A stretch of 64,000 nt of DNA from Phycisphaerales bacterium (GTDB taxonomy: Bacteria > Planctomycetota > Phycisphaerae > UBA1845), in NCBI GenBank assembly GCA_020639115.1, contig JACKHG010000005.1, positions 62,001-126,000 of the forward strand, given 5' to 3'. The position numbers and the translations under genes are program-made. The notes beneath the pieces were generated by a model, which was given only the letters and a program-made list of their open reading frames with translations, made no database searches and was not told where the DNA came from. Of the stretch, positions 34,672-42,548 are shown piece after piece (positions within the stretch are counted from its first letter, which is position 1; every line of letters begins with the position of its first letter).

Positions 34672-36381
34672 ATGCTTTCACCCGCCGCCGCGTATGCGGG
34701 CGTGCTGGGCGCGCTCTTCGCGCCCACGGTCGATTTCAGCTTCACCGACGTCAGCGCGCCTGCGGGATTCGCCAATTTTACGCCGGCCTTCGGCATCGTC
34801 ACCGGCGTCTGCGCGGTGGACTACGACAATGACGGCCTGGTTGATGTCTTTCTGCCGACCGGCCCTAATGCCGCGAACCACCTGTATCGCAACCTCGGCA
34901 ACGGGCAGTTCACCGACGTCGCCGCCTCGGTCGGCCTGGCCAGCACCGCATCCACGCGTGGATCCCTCTGGTTGGACTACGATGCCGACGGGGACCTCGA
35001 CCTGCTGACCACGCACGACTCGGGTACGTCGGTCCTGACGCTCTATCGCCAGACGACACCGTCGAGCTTCACCAACGTGACGCCGTCGGCCGGCCTGGTC
35101 ATCGGACCTGGAAATCCCTATCGACCCGGCGCCCAGCGGCAGAGCGGTGGCGTCTGCGCCGGCGACATCAACAACGACGGCTACCCCGACATCTGCCACA
35201 CCATGTGGAACGGACCCGTGCGTCTGTTCCTCAACAACGGTGCCGGCAAGTACACCGATATTTCCGCGTCGAGCGGCGTGGGCGCCTATCTGCGCGGATA
35301 CTGGCAACCCTACATGATCGACGTCAATGGCGACGGCTGGCTCGATCTGCTGCTCATGGTCGACGACGATCCCAACCTGCTCTGGATCAACCAGGGCAAC
35401 AACACCTTCGTCGAGGTCGCGCCCGCGGCCGGCTTTGCCAACTCGATGAACGACATGGGCATCACCGCGGGTGACTACGACAACGACGGCGACCTCGACT
35501 TCTACATCACCAACATCTACGACGTCGACCCCATCACCGGCGTGCCCGAGCACAACGTGCTCATGCGCAACGACACGACGCCGGCCAACCCGAGCTTCAC
35601 GGAAGTGTCGATCGCGCTCGGCGTGGACGACGGTGCGTGGGGCTGGGGCACGACGTTTTTCGACATCAACCGTGACGGCTGGGTCGACATCGCCGAAACC
35701 AACGGTTACTACGGCTGGACCTACCCCTCGCGCCTCTTTCTCAACCCCGGCGCCGCCCCCTTCGTCTTCACCGAAGTCGCCGCCGACGCCGGATTCAACG
35801 ACACCAACTGGGGCGCCGCGCTCGTTGCTGTCGACTACGACCGCGACGGCGACCTCGACCTGTTGCAGGTCTGCATGGATGGTTTCCTGCGTCTGCTTCG
35901 CGCCGACCTCACCGGCGCGTCCGCCGCCCGCCACTACCTCACCATCCGCCCCCGCATGACCGGCCACAACCGCTTCGCCATCGGCACCACCATCCGCGTC
36001 AGCGCCGGCGGGATCAACCAGATGCGCTACGTGTCAGCCGGTACGAGCTGCCTCGGCCAGGAACCCTACGAGGTTTTCTTCGGCCTCGACGCGAGCACCG
36101 TCGTCGACGATCTGCGCATCGAATGGCCCGACGGCAACATTTCGGTTCTCCACCATGTAGCTGCAGACCAGACGCTGACCCTCACCTTCGGAATGGCCGG
36201 CGACATGGACCTGGACGGCGACGTGGACGCAGCCGATGCCCTCCCGTTCATCGACTGCTTCACCGGACCCGGCTCCGGCGCGGTTGTCTACGCCGACGGT
36301 TGCGCCGCCGCGGACCTCACCGCGGATGGCGACGTCGACCTCGACGACTACGCCGCATTCGCGAGAATCGCCGGCAACTGA
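34672..36381 (+). CDS. Secreted FG-GAP/VCBS repeat protein with ASPIC/UnbV and dockerin domains
   Basis: This 569-residue protein starts at ATG 34672, with a short hydrophobic N-terminus that could be a signal peptide. Seven FG-GAP/VCBS calcium blades are seen, including DYDNDGLVDVFLP, DYDADGDLDLL, DINNDGYPDI, DVNGDGWLDLLL, DYDNDGDLDFYIT and DYDRDGDLDLLQV. The ASPIC/UnbV domain follows (RFAIGTTIRVSAGG, QEPYEVFFGLDASTVVDDLR, IEWPDGNISVLHHV). The C-terminus is a dockerin-like pair, DMDLDGDVDAADALPFIDCF and DLTADGDVDLDDYAAFARIA. The family is secreted and usually of unknown ligand. Confidence 0.88.
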   Translation: MLSPAAAYAGVLGALFAPTVDFSFTDVSAPAGFANFTPAFGIVTGVCAVDYDNDGLVDVFLPTGPNAANHLYRNLGNGQFTDVAASVGLASTASTRGSLWLDYDADGDLDLLTTHDSGTSVLTLYRQTTPSSFTNVTPSAGLVIGPGNPYRPGAQRQSGGVCAGDINNDGYPDICHTMWNGPVRLFLNNGAGKYTDISASSGVGAYLRGYWQPYMIDVNGDGWLDLLLMVDDDPNLLWINQGNNTFVEVAPAAGFANSMNDMGITAGDYDNDGDLDFYITNIYDVDPITGVPEHNVLMRNDTTPANPSFTEVSIALGVDDGAWGWGTTFFDINRDGWVDIAETNGYYGWTYPSRLFLNPGAAPFVFTEVAADAGFNDTNWGAALVAVDYDRDGDLDLLQVCMDGFLRLLRADLTGASAARHYLTIRPRMTGHNRFAIGTTIRVSAGGINQMRYVSAGTSCLGQEPYEVFFGLDASTVVDDLRIEWPDGNISVLHHVAADQTLTLTFGMAGDMDLDGDVDAADALPFIDCFTGPGSGAVVYADGCAAADLTADGDVDLDDYAAFARIAGN

Positions 36382-36416
36382 TCGCTTGATTCCACCGACG
36401 GAGTTGTTTGTGCGGT

Positions 36417-37118
36417 TCAGGAATGTGTGGCGTCGGCGCACTGCGCGTCCAACGCGCTGCGCCAATCGGAACTCAGCGCGAAACCCGCGGGCTCGCTCTT
36501 GAGCACGAGCACGCCATCGAGGCGGGCGAGCTGCGGAAACGTCGTGACCGGGTTCACATCCGCGACGCCCGCTACGATCGAGCGAAAGTCAGCGCGGCCG
36601 GGACGGGCGTAGAGAAACGCGATCACGCCGGCACACGCGCGGGTGTCCACCGCGAACATCCGCAGCGCGCTGCACAGACACCGCCAAGCGGCCACGATCA
36701 CCCGCGGCCCCGTGTAGAGCAACGACGTGATGATTTTGACGCCGGTATGCATCGTGTCCGGCGCCAGCGGGTTGATGTTGGACACGAGCCCCATGTGGGG
36801 CAGATAAAACGTGACAACCTCGCTGTTGTACGTCCCGGCGGTCACGCTGAACTCGGTGAGATACTGCCGATCCGTACGTATGTTGCCGACGAAAAGCAGC
36901 GCCAAAAAGACACCGGCGATCAGCGCGTAGTAGTCCGCGGGCACGCCGAAGCGACTCAGTACGAAGTAGCCGAACCCGACCACCAGCCAGTATTCGACGA
37001 ATAGAACGCCGGCGCCGAGCAGCAACAGGGCTACCGCCGCAGCCACCCGCCCGATGACGTACAACCACACCTGCCGGCGCAGCCAGCCTTGCAGCTCTGT
37101 CGGTTCCAGCGGGGCCAT
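36417..37118 (-). CDS. Membrane protein of unknown function
   Basis: This 233-residue protein starts at ATG 37118. Two or three hydrophobic helices occupy residues about 18-85 (VAAAVALLLLGAGVLFVEYW, YYALIAGVFLALLFVGNI). The remainder is soluble, with TFYLPHMGLVSNINPLAP and YTGPRVIVAAWRCLCSALRM. A following helical part resembles no domain I recognise. It converges with the FG-GAP gene and is divergent from the cytochrome gene. Codon use is like that of its neighbours. Confidence 0.72.
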   Translation of the reverse strand: MAPLEPTELQGWLRRQVWLYVIGRVAAAVALLLLGAGVLFVEYWLVVGFGYFVLSRFGVPADYYALIAGVFLALLFVGNIRTDRQYLTEFSVTAGTYNSEVVTFYLPHMGLVSNINPLAPDTMHTGVKIITSLLYTGPRVIVAAWRCLCSALRMFAVDTRACAGVIAFLYARPGRADFRSIVAGVADVNPVTTFPQLARLDGVLVLKSEPAGFALSSDWRSALDAQCADATHS

Positions 37119-37473
37119 GTGGCATTCCCTGGGTGCTCGAGTGGTTCAGGCTCGATGATGCATTCCTCGAGCGAGCCAGACTAACCGCAAAGCACCGTCC
37201 CGGCCCATTATAAATCACCCGGCAACCTCGAACCGCGCCGCAAGTACCGCCAGGTCCGAGCCGTGAGCGCCAGCGAGCGGACGGAGGTACAAACCACAAT
37301 GCAACCAACCGGCCCGACAAACCGGCGAATCCGCCGCGTGTTCGCCGCATCCGCCTCGCGGGCGGCAACGGTCCAGCCACCGCGTGCATTGCAGGATTTG
37401 CAATCGCGCCGACGTCGGCGGCGCACATGGTAGAGTAGTATGTACGTACTTGGCCGCGCGACGGAGTTTCATC
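37119..37473. other. Divergent intergenic region containing a GA hairpin
   Basis: 355 bases between the unknown membrane protein and the b-type cytochrome. It holds the repeat at 37258-37300 and a diverged ~60-base tail; outside it I see nothing definite. Confidence 0.4.
37258..37300 (+). repeat. GA-hairpin repeat, copy A
   Basis: The stem is CCGT/GCGG with a G-T wobble, then a GA/GA tandem mismatch, GC/GC and a GCCA loop (37261-37280). It is followed by a related tail (GGAGGTACAAACCA, compare GAGGTGGTAACC in copies B and C). Preceded by TCCGAG as in the other copies. Confidence 0.6.
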
Positions 37474-38187
37474 ATGGAACGCACCCTCGTCTTCGATCTG
37501 CCGGTTCGGCTCTTTCACTGGCTCTTCGCCGCGGGGTTCCTCGCGGCTGCCACCATCGCGATCGCCCTCGGCGAGCACCACTGGCTGTTCCCTTACCACG
37601 CGCTCATCGGGCTCGTGCTGGTGCTGATGGCTGCGTGGCGCGTGGTCTGGGGACTGGCGGGATCGCGCTACGCTCGCTTTCGTGCCTTGGCCTTCCGCCC
37701 GCGCGCGGTGATCGACTACCTGCACGCGGAGCTGTCGGGCGCCGGTCAGGAGCACGTCGGGCACAACCCGGCTTCCGCGTACGCGATCTTCGCCTTCCTC
37801 ATTCTGGTCTTTGGCCTGGGTACGACCGGCGTGATGATGGGCCTCGGTTACGACGCGGTTGAGGAGGTTCACGAGACGCTCGCCTGGACGATGCTCGCCG
37901 TTGTGGGCATCCATCTCGCCGGGGTCATCCATTACACGGTCCGGCACAAGCGCAACATCGCACTCAGCATGGTTCACGGGCGCAAGGCCGCCGACGCGCA
38001 GAGCGGAATCGCATCCGCGCGTCCCGTGGCGGCTGTCATCTTTCTGGTCCTGGTCGCCGCGTGGGCGGGCGGTCTGGTGCGCGGCTTCAACCCCACCGGC
38101 CCGACGATTCACGTGCCCATCGTCGGCACCGCGTTGACAATCGGTGAGAACGAGCACCACGACCAGCCAGATCACGACGACGACTGA
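37474..38187 (+). CDS. Cytochrome b561-type (dihaem) membrane protein
   Basis: This 237-residue protein starts at ATG 37474 with CGGAG ten bases upstream. It has four main hydrophobic helices with His residues in suitable places: RLFHWLFAAG (helix 1), WLFPYHALIGLV (helix 2), EEVHETLAWTMLAVVGIH (helix 3-4) and GVIHYTVRHKRNI. This fits cytochrome b561/Ni-Fe hydrogenase b-subunit-like proteins that accept or pass electrons across the membrane. The His-rich C-terminus (ENEHHDQPDHDDD) may bind metal. No hydrogenase or c-type cytochrome gene is next to it. Confidence 0.85.
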   Translation: MERTLVFDLPVRLFHWLFAAGFLAAATIAIALGEHHWLFPYHALIGLVLVLMAAWRVVWGLAGSRYARFRALAFRPRAVIDYLHAELSGAGQEHVGHNPASAYAIFAFLILVFGLGTTGVMMGLGYDAVEEVHETLAWTMLAVVGIHLAGVIHYTVRHKRNIALSMVHGRKAADAQSGIASARPVAAVIFLVLVAAWAGGLVRGFNPTGPTIHVPIVGTALTIGENEHHDQPDHDDD

Positions 38188-38259
38188 GCCGCAGCCGTGT
38201 TCCCCGCACGCACAAGTACCGTGCGTCCCACGAAGACAGCATAGGGTTTCTGCCGTTCC

Positions 38260-38310
38260 GAGCCGCGAGCGCCAGCGAGCGGGCTGAGGTGGTAACCCCA
38301 GTGAGGACAA
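38260..38310 (+). repeat. GA-hairpin repeat, copy B
   Basis: GAGCCGCGA, GCGCCAGC and GAGCGG form the hairpin CCGC-GA-GC-[GCCA]-GC-GA-GCGG at 38263-38282. The tail GCTGAGGTGGTAACC and CAGTGAGGACA follows. It lies about 70 bases after the cytochrome gene stop. Confidence 0.65.
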
Positions 38311-38484
38311 TCGGCCCAAGCACAGGTGAGTCGAACTGGCGGATGCGACAAGCACCCGGTCGGCGTACGACTGATCAACGGCTGACCGAAACCTCCCGGG
38401 GCGATTTTGATTGCCCGCCACGGGCCGGTTCGTCATACTGAATTGGGCAATTCGTTGCGGAGAGGGCGCGACAAGGAGCGCGTC

Positions 38485-40857
38485 ATGTCCACCTCTCCGC
38501 GAAGTGCGTTATGGCCGGTTTTCCTGCTCGTATTCATTGCCATCGGCATGCCGGGGTGCGCGTCGCCCGAGGGCGACGGGCCCGATCCCACGCCGCCACC
38601 CGACACCGACTACCTCGCGCCGGAGCCCGCGACCTATACCCTGCGGACGGAGGGCGCCCCGCGCACGCTCGCCACCGTCACGGTCACGACCGCCGGCGGC
38701 GTCGTTACCGGATCCGACGGTTTTGCGATCGACGTGCCCGCGGACGCGCTGCCCGCCCAGACACACTTCGTCGTGACGGCTGACGCGGTCACCAGCCATG
38801 ACTTTCCCCAGCGCGTGACCGTCGTCACGCCGCTCTACGCCGTGACCGGCCTGGACGCGGTGGCCGGCGACTTCATGACGCTCACGATGCCGCTGGTGGT
38901 CAGCACCAACGGCTTTCCCGCGGTGGTGAGTTGGGACGAGGCCAGCGGCCGCGCCGAGATCCTGCCCCTGATCGACTACGACGGCGCGGCGGCCAAGGTG
39001 GTCACGCGGCACTTCTCCGTCTTCGTGGGCGTCGAGCTGCCCATCGACTTCCTGATGAGCCTGGACTACGAGACGGGCTTCCGGGCCGGTTTCGACGACT
39101 GGCAGTTCGGGAATTTCCGCTCGTGGACGAGCAGCGGCGGCGTGTGCCTGGGCATGACCGTGTCGTCGCTGTGGTACTACGCGACGCTCAAGGAGCAGAA
39201 TCTCCGCGGTCTGCGCAACCAGTACCGCTACGGCCAGTACGGCTCCAACATCTTCGACACGCCAAGCTTCACCGAGGACGACGACGTCGGCCGCCGACTC
39301 GTCTCCGTCGTCCAGCGCATCGCCGACGAGGAACGCTGGAACTGGTACTACATCGAGAAGCGGGCGATCGTTGATGGCCGCGCCCTGACCACCGATGAGC
39401 TCATGCTGCTCGAGGTCGCGACCGCGCTGGTCGTCGAGGAGGCGCCGCAGTTCCTCGCCGTCGACAACACCGCCGGGACCGCCGCCCACGCGATCACCTG
39501 CTGCGGAATCAAGGGCAGCACGCTGCTGTGCGTCGATCCCAATCACCCCGGCGAGACGAAATCGCTGCGGCTCGACGCCACCACGCACGCCTGGGCCTCG
39601 TACGACGGCTCGGTGCAGAAAGTGGATTACGTCGCCAAGACGAGCGCGTCGGTCTGGGAGCAACTGCCGGACCTCTGGAACGAGATGAAGATCGGCACGA
39701 TCGGCGACGCCATGTTTCCGGAGTTCAGCTACGTCATCGGCGTGCACGACGAGGAGAACTACGTCGAGAAGACCGAGGCGGACCTCGCGAGCGTGAATTC
39801 CGTCGACAGCCCCAACGTGTCCTTCTTCGTCGTACCCGAGAACCTGTATGACTACACGGTGTACGAGCTGAAGGGCGACAACATCAAGTCGCTGTACAGT
39901 CGCTACGACGCCAAGGGAATCCTCAACCCCAACGACATGGCCAGCGTCCCGCTCACGCCGCACGAGCCTGCAACCTTTGGTATCCTCGTTAATGCCGCGG
40001 TCGCGGGCCAGACCAAGGACATGTTCAAGTACGTCGACTTCAAGTGGTTCACGGTCGAGTACGCGCCCGACGAGCCGGGCCCCGACACCGGTCCTTTGAA
40101 TATTCCCGATCCGTGCCTGGCGCAAACGCTGACCGACGCGCTCGCCAGCCTGGGCCTCGACCTGACCGCGGAGAACCTCGCGCAGCTCGGCATGGTCTCA
40201 CTTTACGCCAAGGGCATCACCGACCTGACCGGCCTGGAGCACTGCACGAACCTCGTCTCCCTCGACGCCGCGTACAACCACATCGCCGACGTGACGCCGC
40301 TCGCCGGCCTGACCAGGCTCGAGTTTCTGCGGCTGGATGGGAATATCATTACCGACCTGTCACCCCTTGCGGGACTTGCCAACCTGACGTTCCTGCGCAT
40401 CCAGCATCAGCAGGGCGACGTGCTCACCAGCCTCGACGGGCTGGAATCGCTGACCGCAATCGACACGCTCTTCGCCGACGGCAACGCGATCACCTCCATT
40501 GCGCCGCTTGCGTCCCTCACCGCACTCGAGCGCGTGACGCTCTCGGCCAACGCGGTGAGCGACCTGTCGCCGCTGGCGGATCTGCCCCATCTCGCGAGCG
40601 TGGACGCGTCGCGGACCTACGTCGCGGACATCAGCCCAATGGCTGACAGTCCGGCGCTGGCCGGCCTGGCGCTGAACGTGTTCTGCACGTACGTCGATCC
40701 CAACTGTGACCCGCAGAACGGCGTCACCACGCAGTGCGACGTGGCTGCCACGTTGGAGGCCGCCGGCGCTACGGTCACCCTGCCCGATCCGACGCGGGCC
40801 TGCACGCCCGGCCCCGACGGCACGGACCCGTTCCCGTCGCCGGTGTGCGAACTCTGA
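38485..40857 (+). CDS. Lipoprotein with papain/C39-like cysteine peptidase domain and leucine-rich repeats
   Basis: This 790-residue protein starts at ATG 38485 with AAGGAG eight bases upstream. It has a lipoprotein signal (FIAIGMPGCASP). Residues about 40-180 form a beta-rich domain. The following domain has GGVCLGM with Cys221, AHAITCCGIKG with His335 and CVDPNHPGET with Asp351 and Asn353, the Cys-His-Asp/Asn order of papain-like and C39-like peptidases, and a Gln in DDWQFGNF before the Cys. After residue about 540 come SDS22/internalin-like repeats (LTGLEHCTNLVSLDAAYNHI, LDGNIITDLSPLAGL). The peptidase role is inferred from motif order. Confidence 0.75.
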   Translation: MSTSPRSALWPVFLLVFIAIGMPGCASPEGDGPDPTPPPDTDYLAPEPATYTLRTEGAPRTLATVTVTTAGGVVTGSDGFAIDVPADALPAQTHFVVTADAVTSHDFPQRVTVVTPLYAVTGLDAVAGDFMTLTMPLVVSTNGFPAVVSWDEASGRAEILPLIDYDGAAAKVVTRHFSVFVGVELPIDFLMSLDYETGFRAGFDDWQFGNFRSWTSSGGVCLGMTVSSLWYYATLKEQNLRGLRNQYRYGQYGSNIFDTPSFTEDDDVGRRLVSVVQRIADEERWNWYYIEKRAIVDGRALTTDELMLLEVATALVVEEAPQFLAVDNTAGTAAHAITCCGIKGSTLLCVDPNHPGETKSLRLDATTHAWASYDGSVQKVDYVAKTSASVWEQLPDLWNEMKIGTIGDAMFPEFSYVIGVHDEENYVEKTEADLASVNSVDSPNVSFFVVPENLYDYTVYELKGDNIKSLYSRYDAKGILNPNDMASVPLTPHEPATFGILVNAAVAGQTKDMFKYVDFKWFTVEYAPDEPGPDTGPLNIPDPCLAQTLTDALASLGLDLTAENLAQLGMVSLYAKGITDLTGLEHCTNLVSLDAAYNHIADVTPLAGLTRLEFLRLDGNIITDLSPLAGLANLTFLRIQHQQGDVLTSLDGLESLTAIDTLFADGNAITSIAPLASLTALERVTLSANAVSDLSPLADLPHLASVDASRTYVADISPMADSPALAGLALNVFCTYVDPNCDPQNGVTTQCDVAATLEAAGATVTLPDPTRACTPGPDGTDPFPSPVCEL

Positions 40858-40952
40858 CCCGGACGGTCTGGGGGCTGATTCGCGGGCGTTCCGCCGCAGC
40901 CGCCGCCTATCCGCCACCCGCCAGCCCCCGGCTGATGGCTCGCCGGACTTGC

Positions 40953-40978
40953 TGTAACCTTTCTCCTGCTCGTTCGTC
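40953..40978 (+). promoter_or_regulatory. ECF-type promoter of the sigma factor gene
   Basis: TGTAAC and CGTC are separated by exactly 16 bases, 39 bases before the ATG at 41018. This layout is typical of promoters read by many ECF sigma factors and suggests that the sigma factor transcribes its own gene. Confidence 0.6.
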
Positions 40979-41017
40979 CAATCCTGCGGACGCAGGTGAC
41001 CTGCGGCGAAAACGCAC

Positions 41018-41599
41018 ATGGCAGACCACGATCGCGACCTCATGCGGCGGCTCCGGGCTGGAGACCGCACAGCGCTCGAACCGCTCTATCGGCGGCACGT
41101 CGAGCGGCTGTGGCGGTTCGCCTACGCCCGCCTGCGCGATCGCGAAGCGGCCAGCGACGTCGTGCAGGACACGTTCGTGCGCGTGTGCCGGTCAGCCGGC
41201 ACCTACGCCGGCCGGGCCCAGGTCGCGACCTGGCTGTTCGCCATCGCCCGCTCGGCCCTCGTGGACCACGTGCGGAAACGCCGCCGCCACGAAATGCCCG
41301 GCGAGCCGCGGGTGCTCAAGCTGGTGCCAGCCGCTGCCGAGCCGGACCCGCTCGAACGTGACGAGGCCCGCATCCGCGTGCACGCCGCGCTCGCGACCCT
41401 GCGGCCCGCACAGCGCGACGCGCTCGTGCTCTGCGAGCTGTGCGAACTGAAGATCGCGGAAGCCGCCGCGGCCCTCGGCTGGAGCGAGTCGCGGGTGAAG
41501 GTGACGGTGCATCGCGCGCGCAAGAAGCTGGCGGAGCGCCTTAGGGAGCAGGAGGAAACGGTTACGGAAGAGAAAGGGATTATGGGATTAAGGGATTGA
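41018..41599 (+). CDS. ECF-type RNA polymerase sigma factor
   Basis: This 193-residue protein has sigma region 2 (residues about 15-80: LEPLYRRHVERLWRFAYARL, ASDVVQDTFVRVCRS, ATWLFAIARSALVDH) and region 4 (about 118-170: LRPAQRDALVLCELCELKIA, WSESRVKVTVHRARKKLAER). It directs RNA polymerase to envelope- or stress-type promoters. Regions 1 and 3 are absent, as in ECF factors. The last codons (GIMGLRD) and the stop codon are built from the first units of the octamer array at 41576. The next gene begins with a zinc-finger anti-sigma domain, so the usual sigma/anti-sigma operon is inferred. Confidence 0.93.
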   Translation: MADHDRDLMRRLRAGDRTALEPLYRRHVERLWRFAYARLRDREAASDVVQDTFVRVCRSAGTYAGRAQVATWLFAIARSALVDHVRKRRRHEMPGEPRVLKLVPAAAEPDPLERDEARIRVHAALATLRPAQRDALVLCELCELKIAEAAAALGWSESRVKVTVHRARKKLAERLREQEETVTEEKGIMGLRD

Positions 41600-41623
41600 G
41601 GGATTGAGGGATTGAGGGATTGA
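41576..41623 (+). repeat. Octamer array, six GGGATTRA-type units
   Basis: Units run GGGATTAT, GGGATTAA and then GGGATTGA four times with strict 8-base spacing. The array overlaps the end of the sigma factor gene, whose stop codon lies in the third unit. Six GGG tracts separated by 5 bases satisfy the G-quadruplex pattern on the plus strand. Confidence 0.85.
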
Positions 41624-41773
41624 GATGAGAGGTTCATTGGGCTGCGCAATATTGGGGTCGAGGTGCCGTGATGTACGTCGTAGACATGAAGTCAATGACC
41701 AGTCGACAAACGCCGAGTCTTGCCGGGGCACGACGTGCAATCCAAGTGCATCAGGACGGCCCGCTGTTGTACC

Positions 41774-41805
41774 TCAATCCCTTAATCCCTCAATCCCTTA
41801 ATCCC
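41774..41805 (-). repeat. Inverted octamer array, four units
   Basis: On the minus strand the units read GGGATTAA, GGGATTGA, GGGATTAA, GGGATTGA with 8-base spacing. They are in inverted orientation to the array at 41576-41623 and end 14 bases before the ATG at 41820. The two arrays could pair in RNA and enclose 150 bases. Confidence 0.85.
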
Positions 41806-41819
41806 TGCGGCTACCAACC

Positions 41820-42548
41820 ATGACCTGCGAAAACGCCCAACACGACATGCAGCGCCGGCTCGACGCCAACGGCATCGACGCCAACGGCATCGACGCCACG
41901 CGCGGCTTTGAAGAACTCGACGCGCACCTGGCGGTCTGTCCCGCCTGTGCCCGCGTGTGGCTCGATCTGCTGGCGATGCGCCAGCAGCTCTCCGGACTGT
42001 GCACCGACACCCCGACCTCCGAGGAGACCGATGCGATGTGGCAAGCCATTGCTGCGACCGCTCCGCTTGAATTGCCCGCATTCCGCGCCCCGGCCCGCGC
42101 CGTGATCTTCCGTTTCATCGGCGCGTCGGCGGCGGTCGCTGCGTGCCTGCTCTTGGCGTTCGTGCTGGGCGAGCAGCGTTACCGCGTCAATCAGCCCCGT
42201 CAGCGTCAAATCGGTCAGCAATGCCAGCGGCATTTTCAGTCGCCTCTGGCGCGCAGACCGAGGGTGGTTCGTTCAGTTGCCTCGGCAACGGCGGGCTTCG
42301 ACCAGTTCGCGGCGGCTCGGAACGGTTCCGGTGCCCTGTGCCAACTCCCGGTGGTGGACTGCGAGTCCAACGGCATCGCCGCCGCGATAGCGATGGTGAC
42401 CTGCTTGCTTGGTCCCTCGACGGGCAGGCGGCGGGGCTCAAATCGCGCAATTCGGTTGAATTCGGACTGCCTGCGGTCAACCTCGACGACACCAAGCGCG
42501 GATTCCGTGCCGACATCCTCAGGAGCGGCCTTGGCTACGCAGGGATAG
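41820..42548 (+). CDS. Anti-sigma-type zinc-finger membrane protein, probably 5' part of a frameshifted gene
   Basis: The first ~120 residues are convincing: MTCENAQHDMQRRLDANGID, then a zf-HC2-type motif AHLAVCPACARVWLDLL with the H-x3-C-x2-C ligands of zinc-binding anti-sigma domains, and a hydrophobic helix (AVIFRFIGASAAVAACLLLA). A short NGIDANGID repeat precedes the zinc motif. Past about residue 125 the frame decays, while a downstream frame opens at 42143 and later becomes clearly coding. Other bacteria have proteins that join this zinc-finger, helix and DUF4349 in one chain. I therefore suspect a frameshift around 42370-42440 has split one gene. Confidence 0.65.
   Translation: MTCENAQHDMQRRLDANGIDANGIDATRGFEELDAHLAVCPACARVWLDLLAMRQQLSGLCTDTPTSEETDAMWQAIAATAPLELPAFRAPARAVIFRFIGASAAVAACLLLAFVLGEQRYRVNQPRQRQIGQQCQRHFQSPLARRPRVVRSVASATAGFDQFAAARNGSGALCQLPVVDCESNGIAAAIAMVTCLLGPSTGRRRGSNRAIRLNSDCLRSTSTTPSADSVPTSSGAALATQG

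Noticed and set aside
41576..41805. Telomere-like GGGATT arrays as a replicon end
   Set aside because: The arrays are internal, inverted, short and lie within an operon. No sign of a chromosome or plasmid end.
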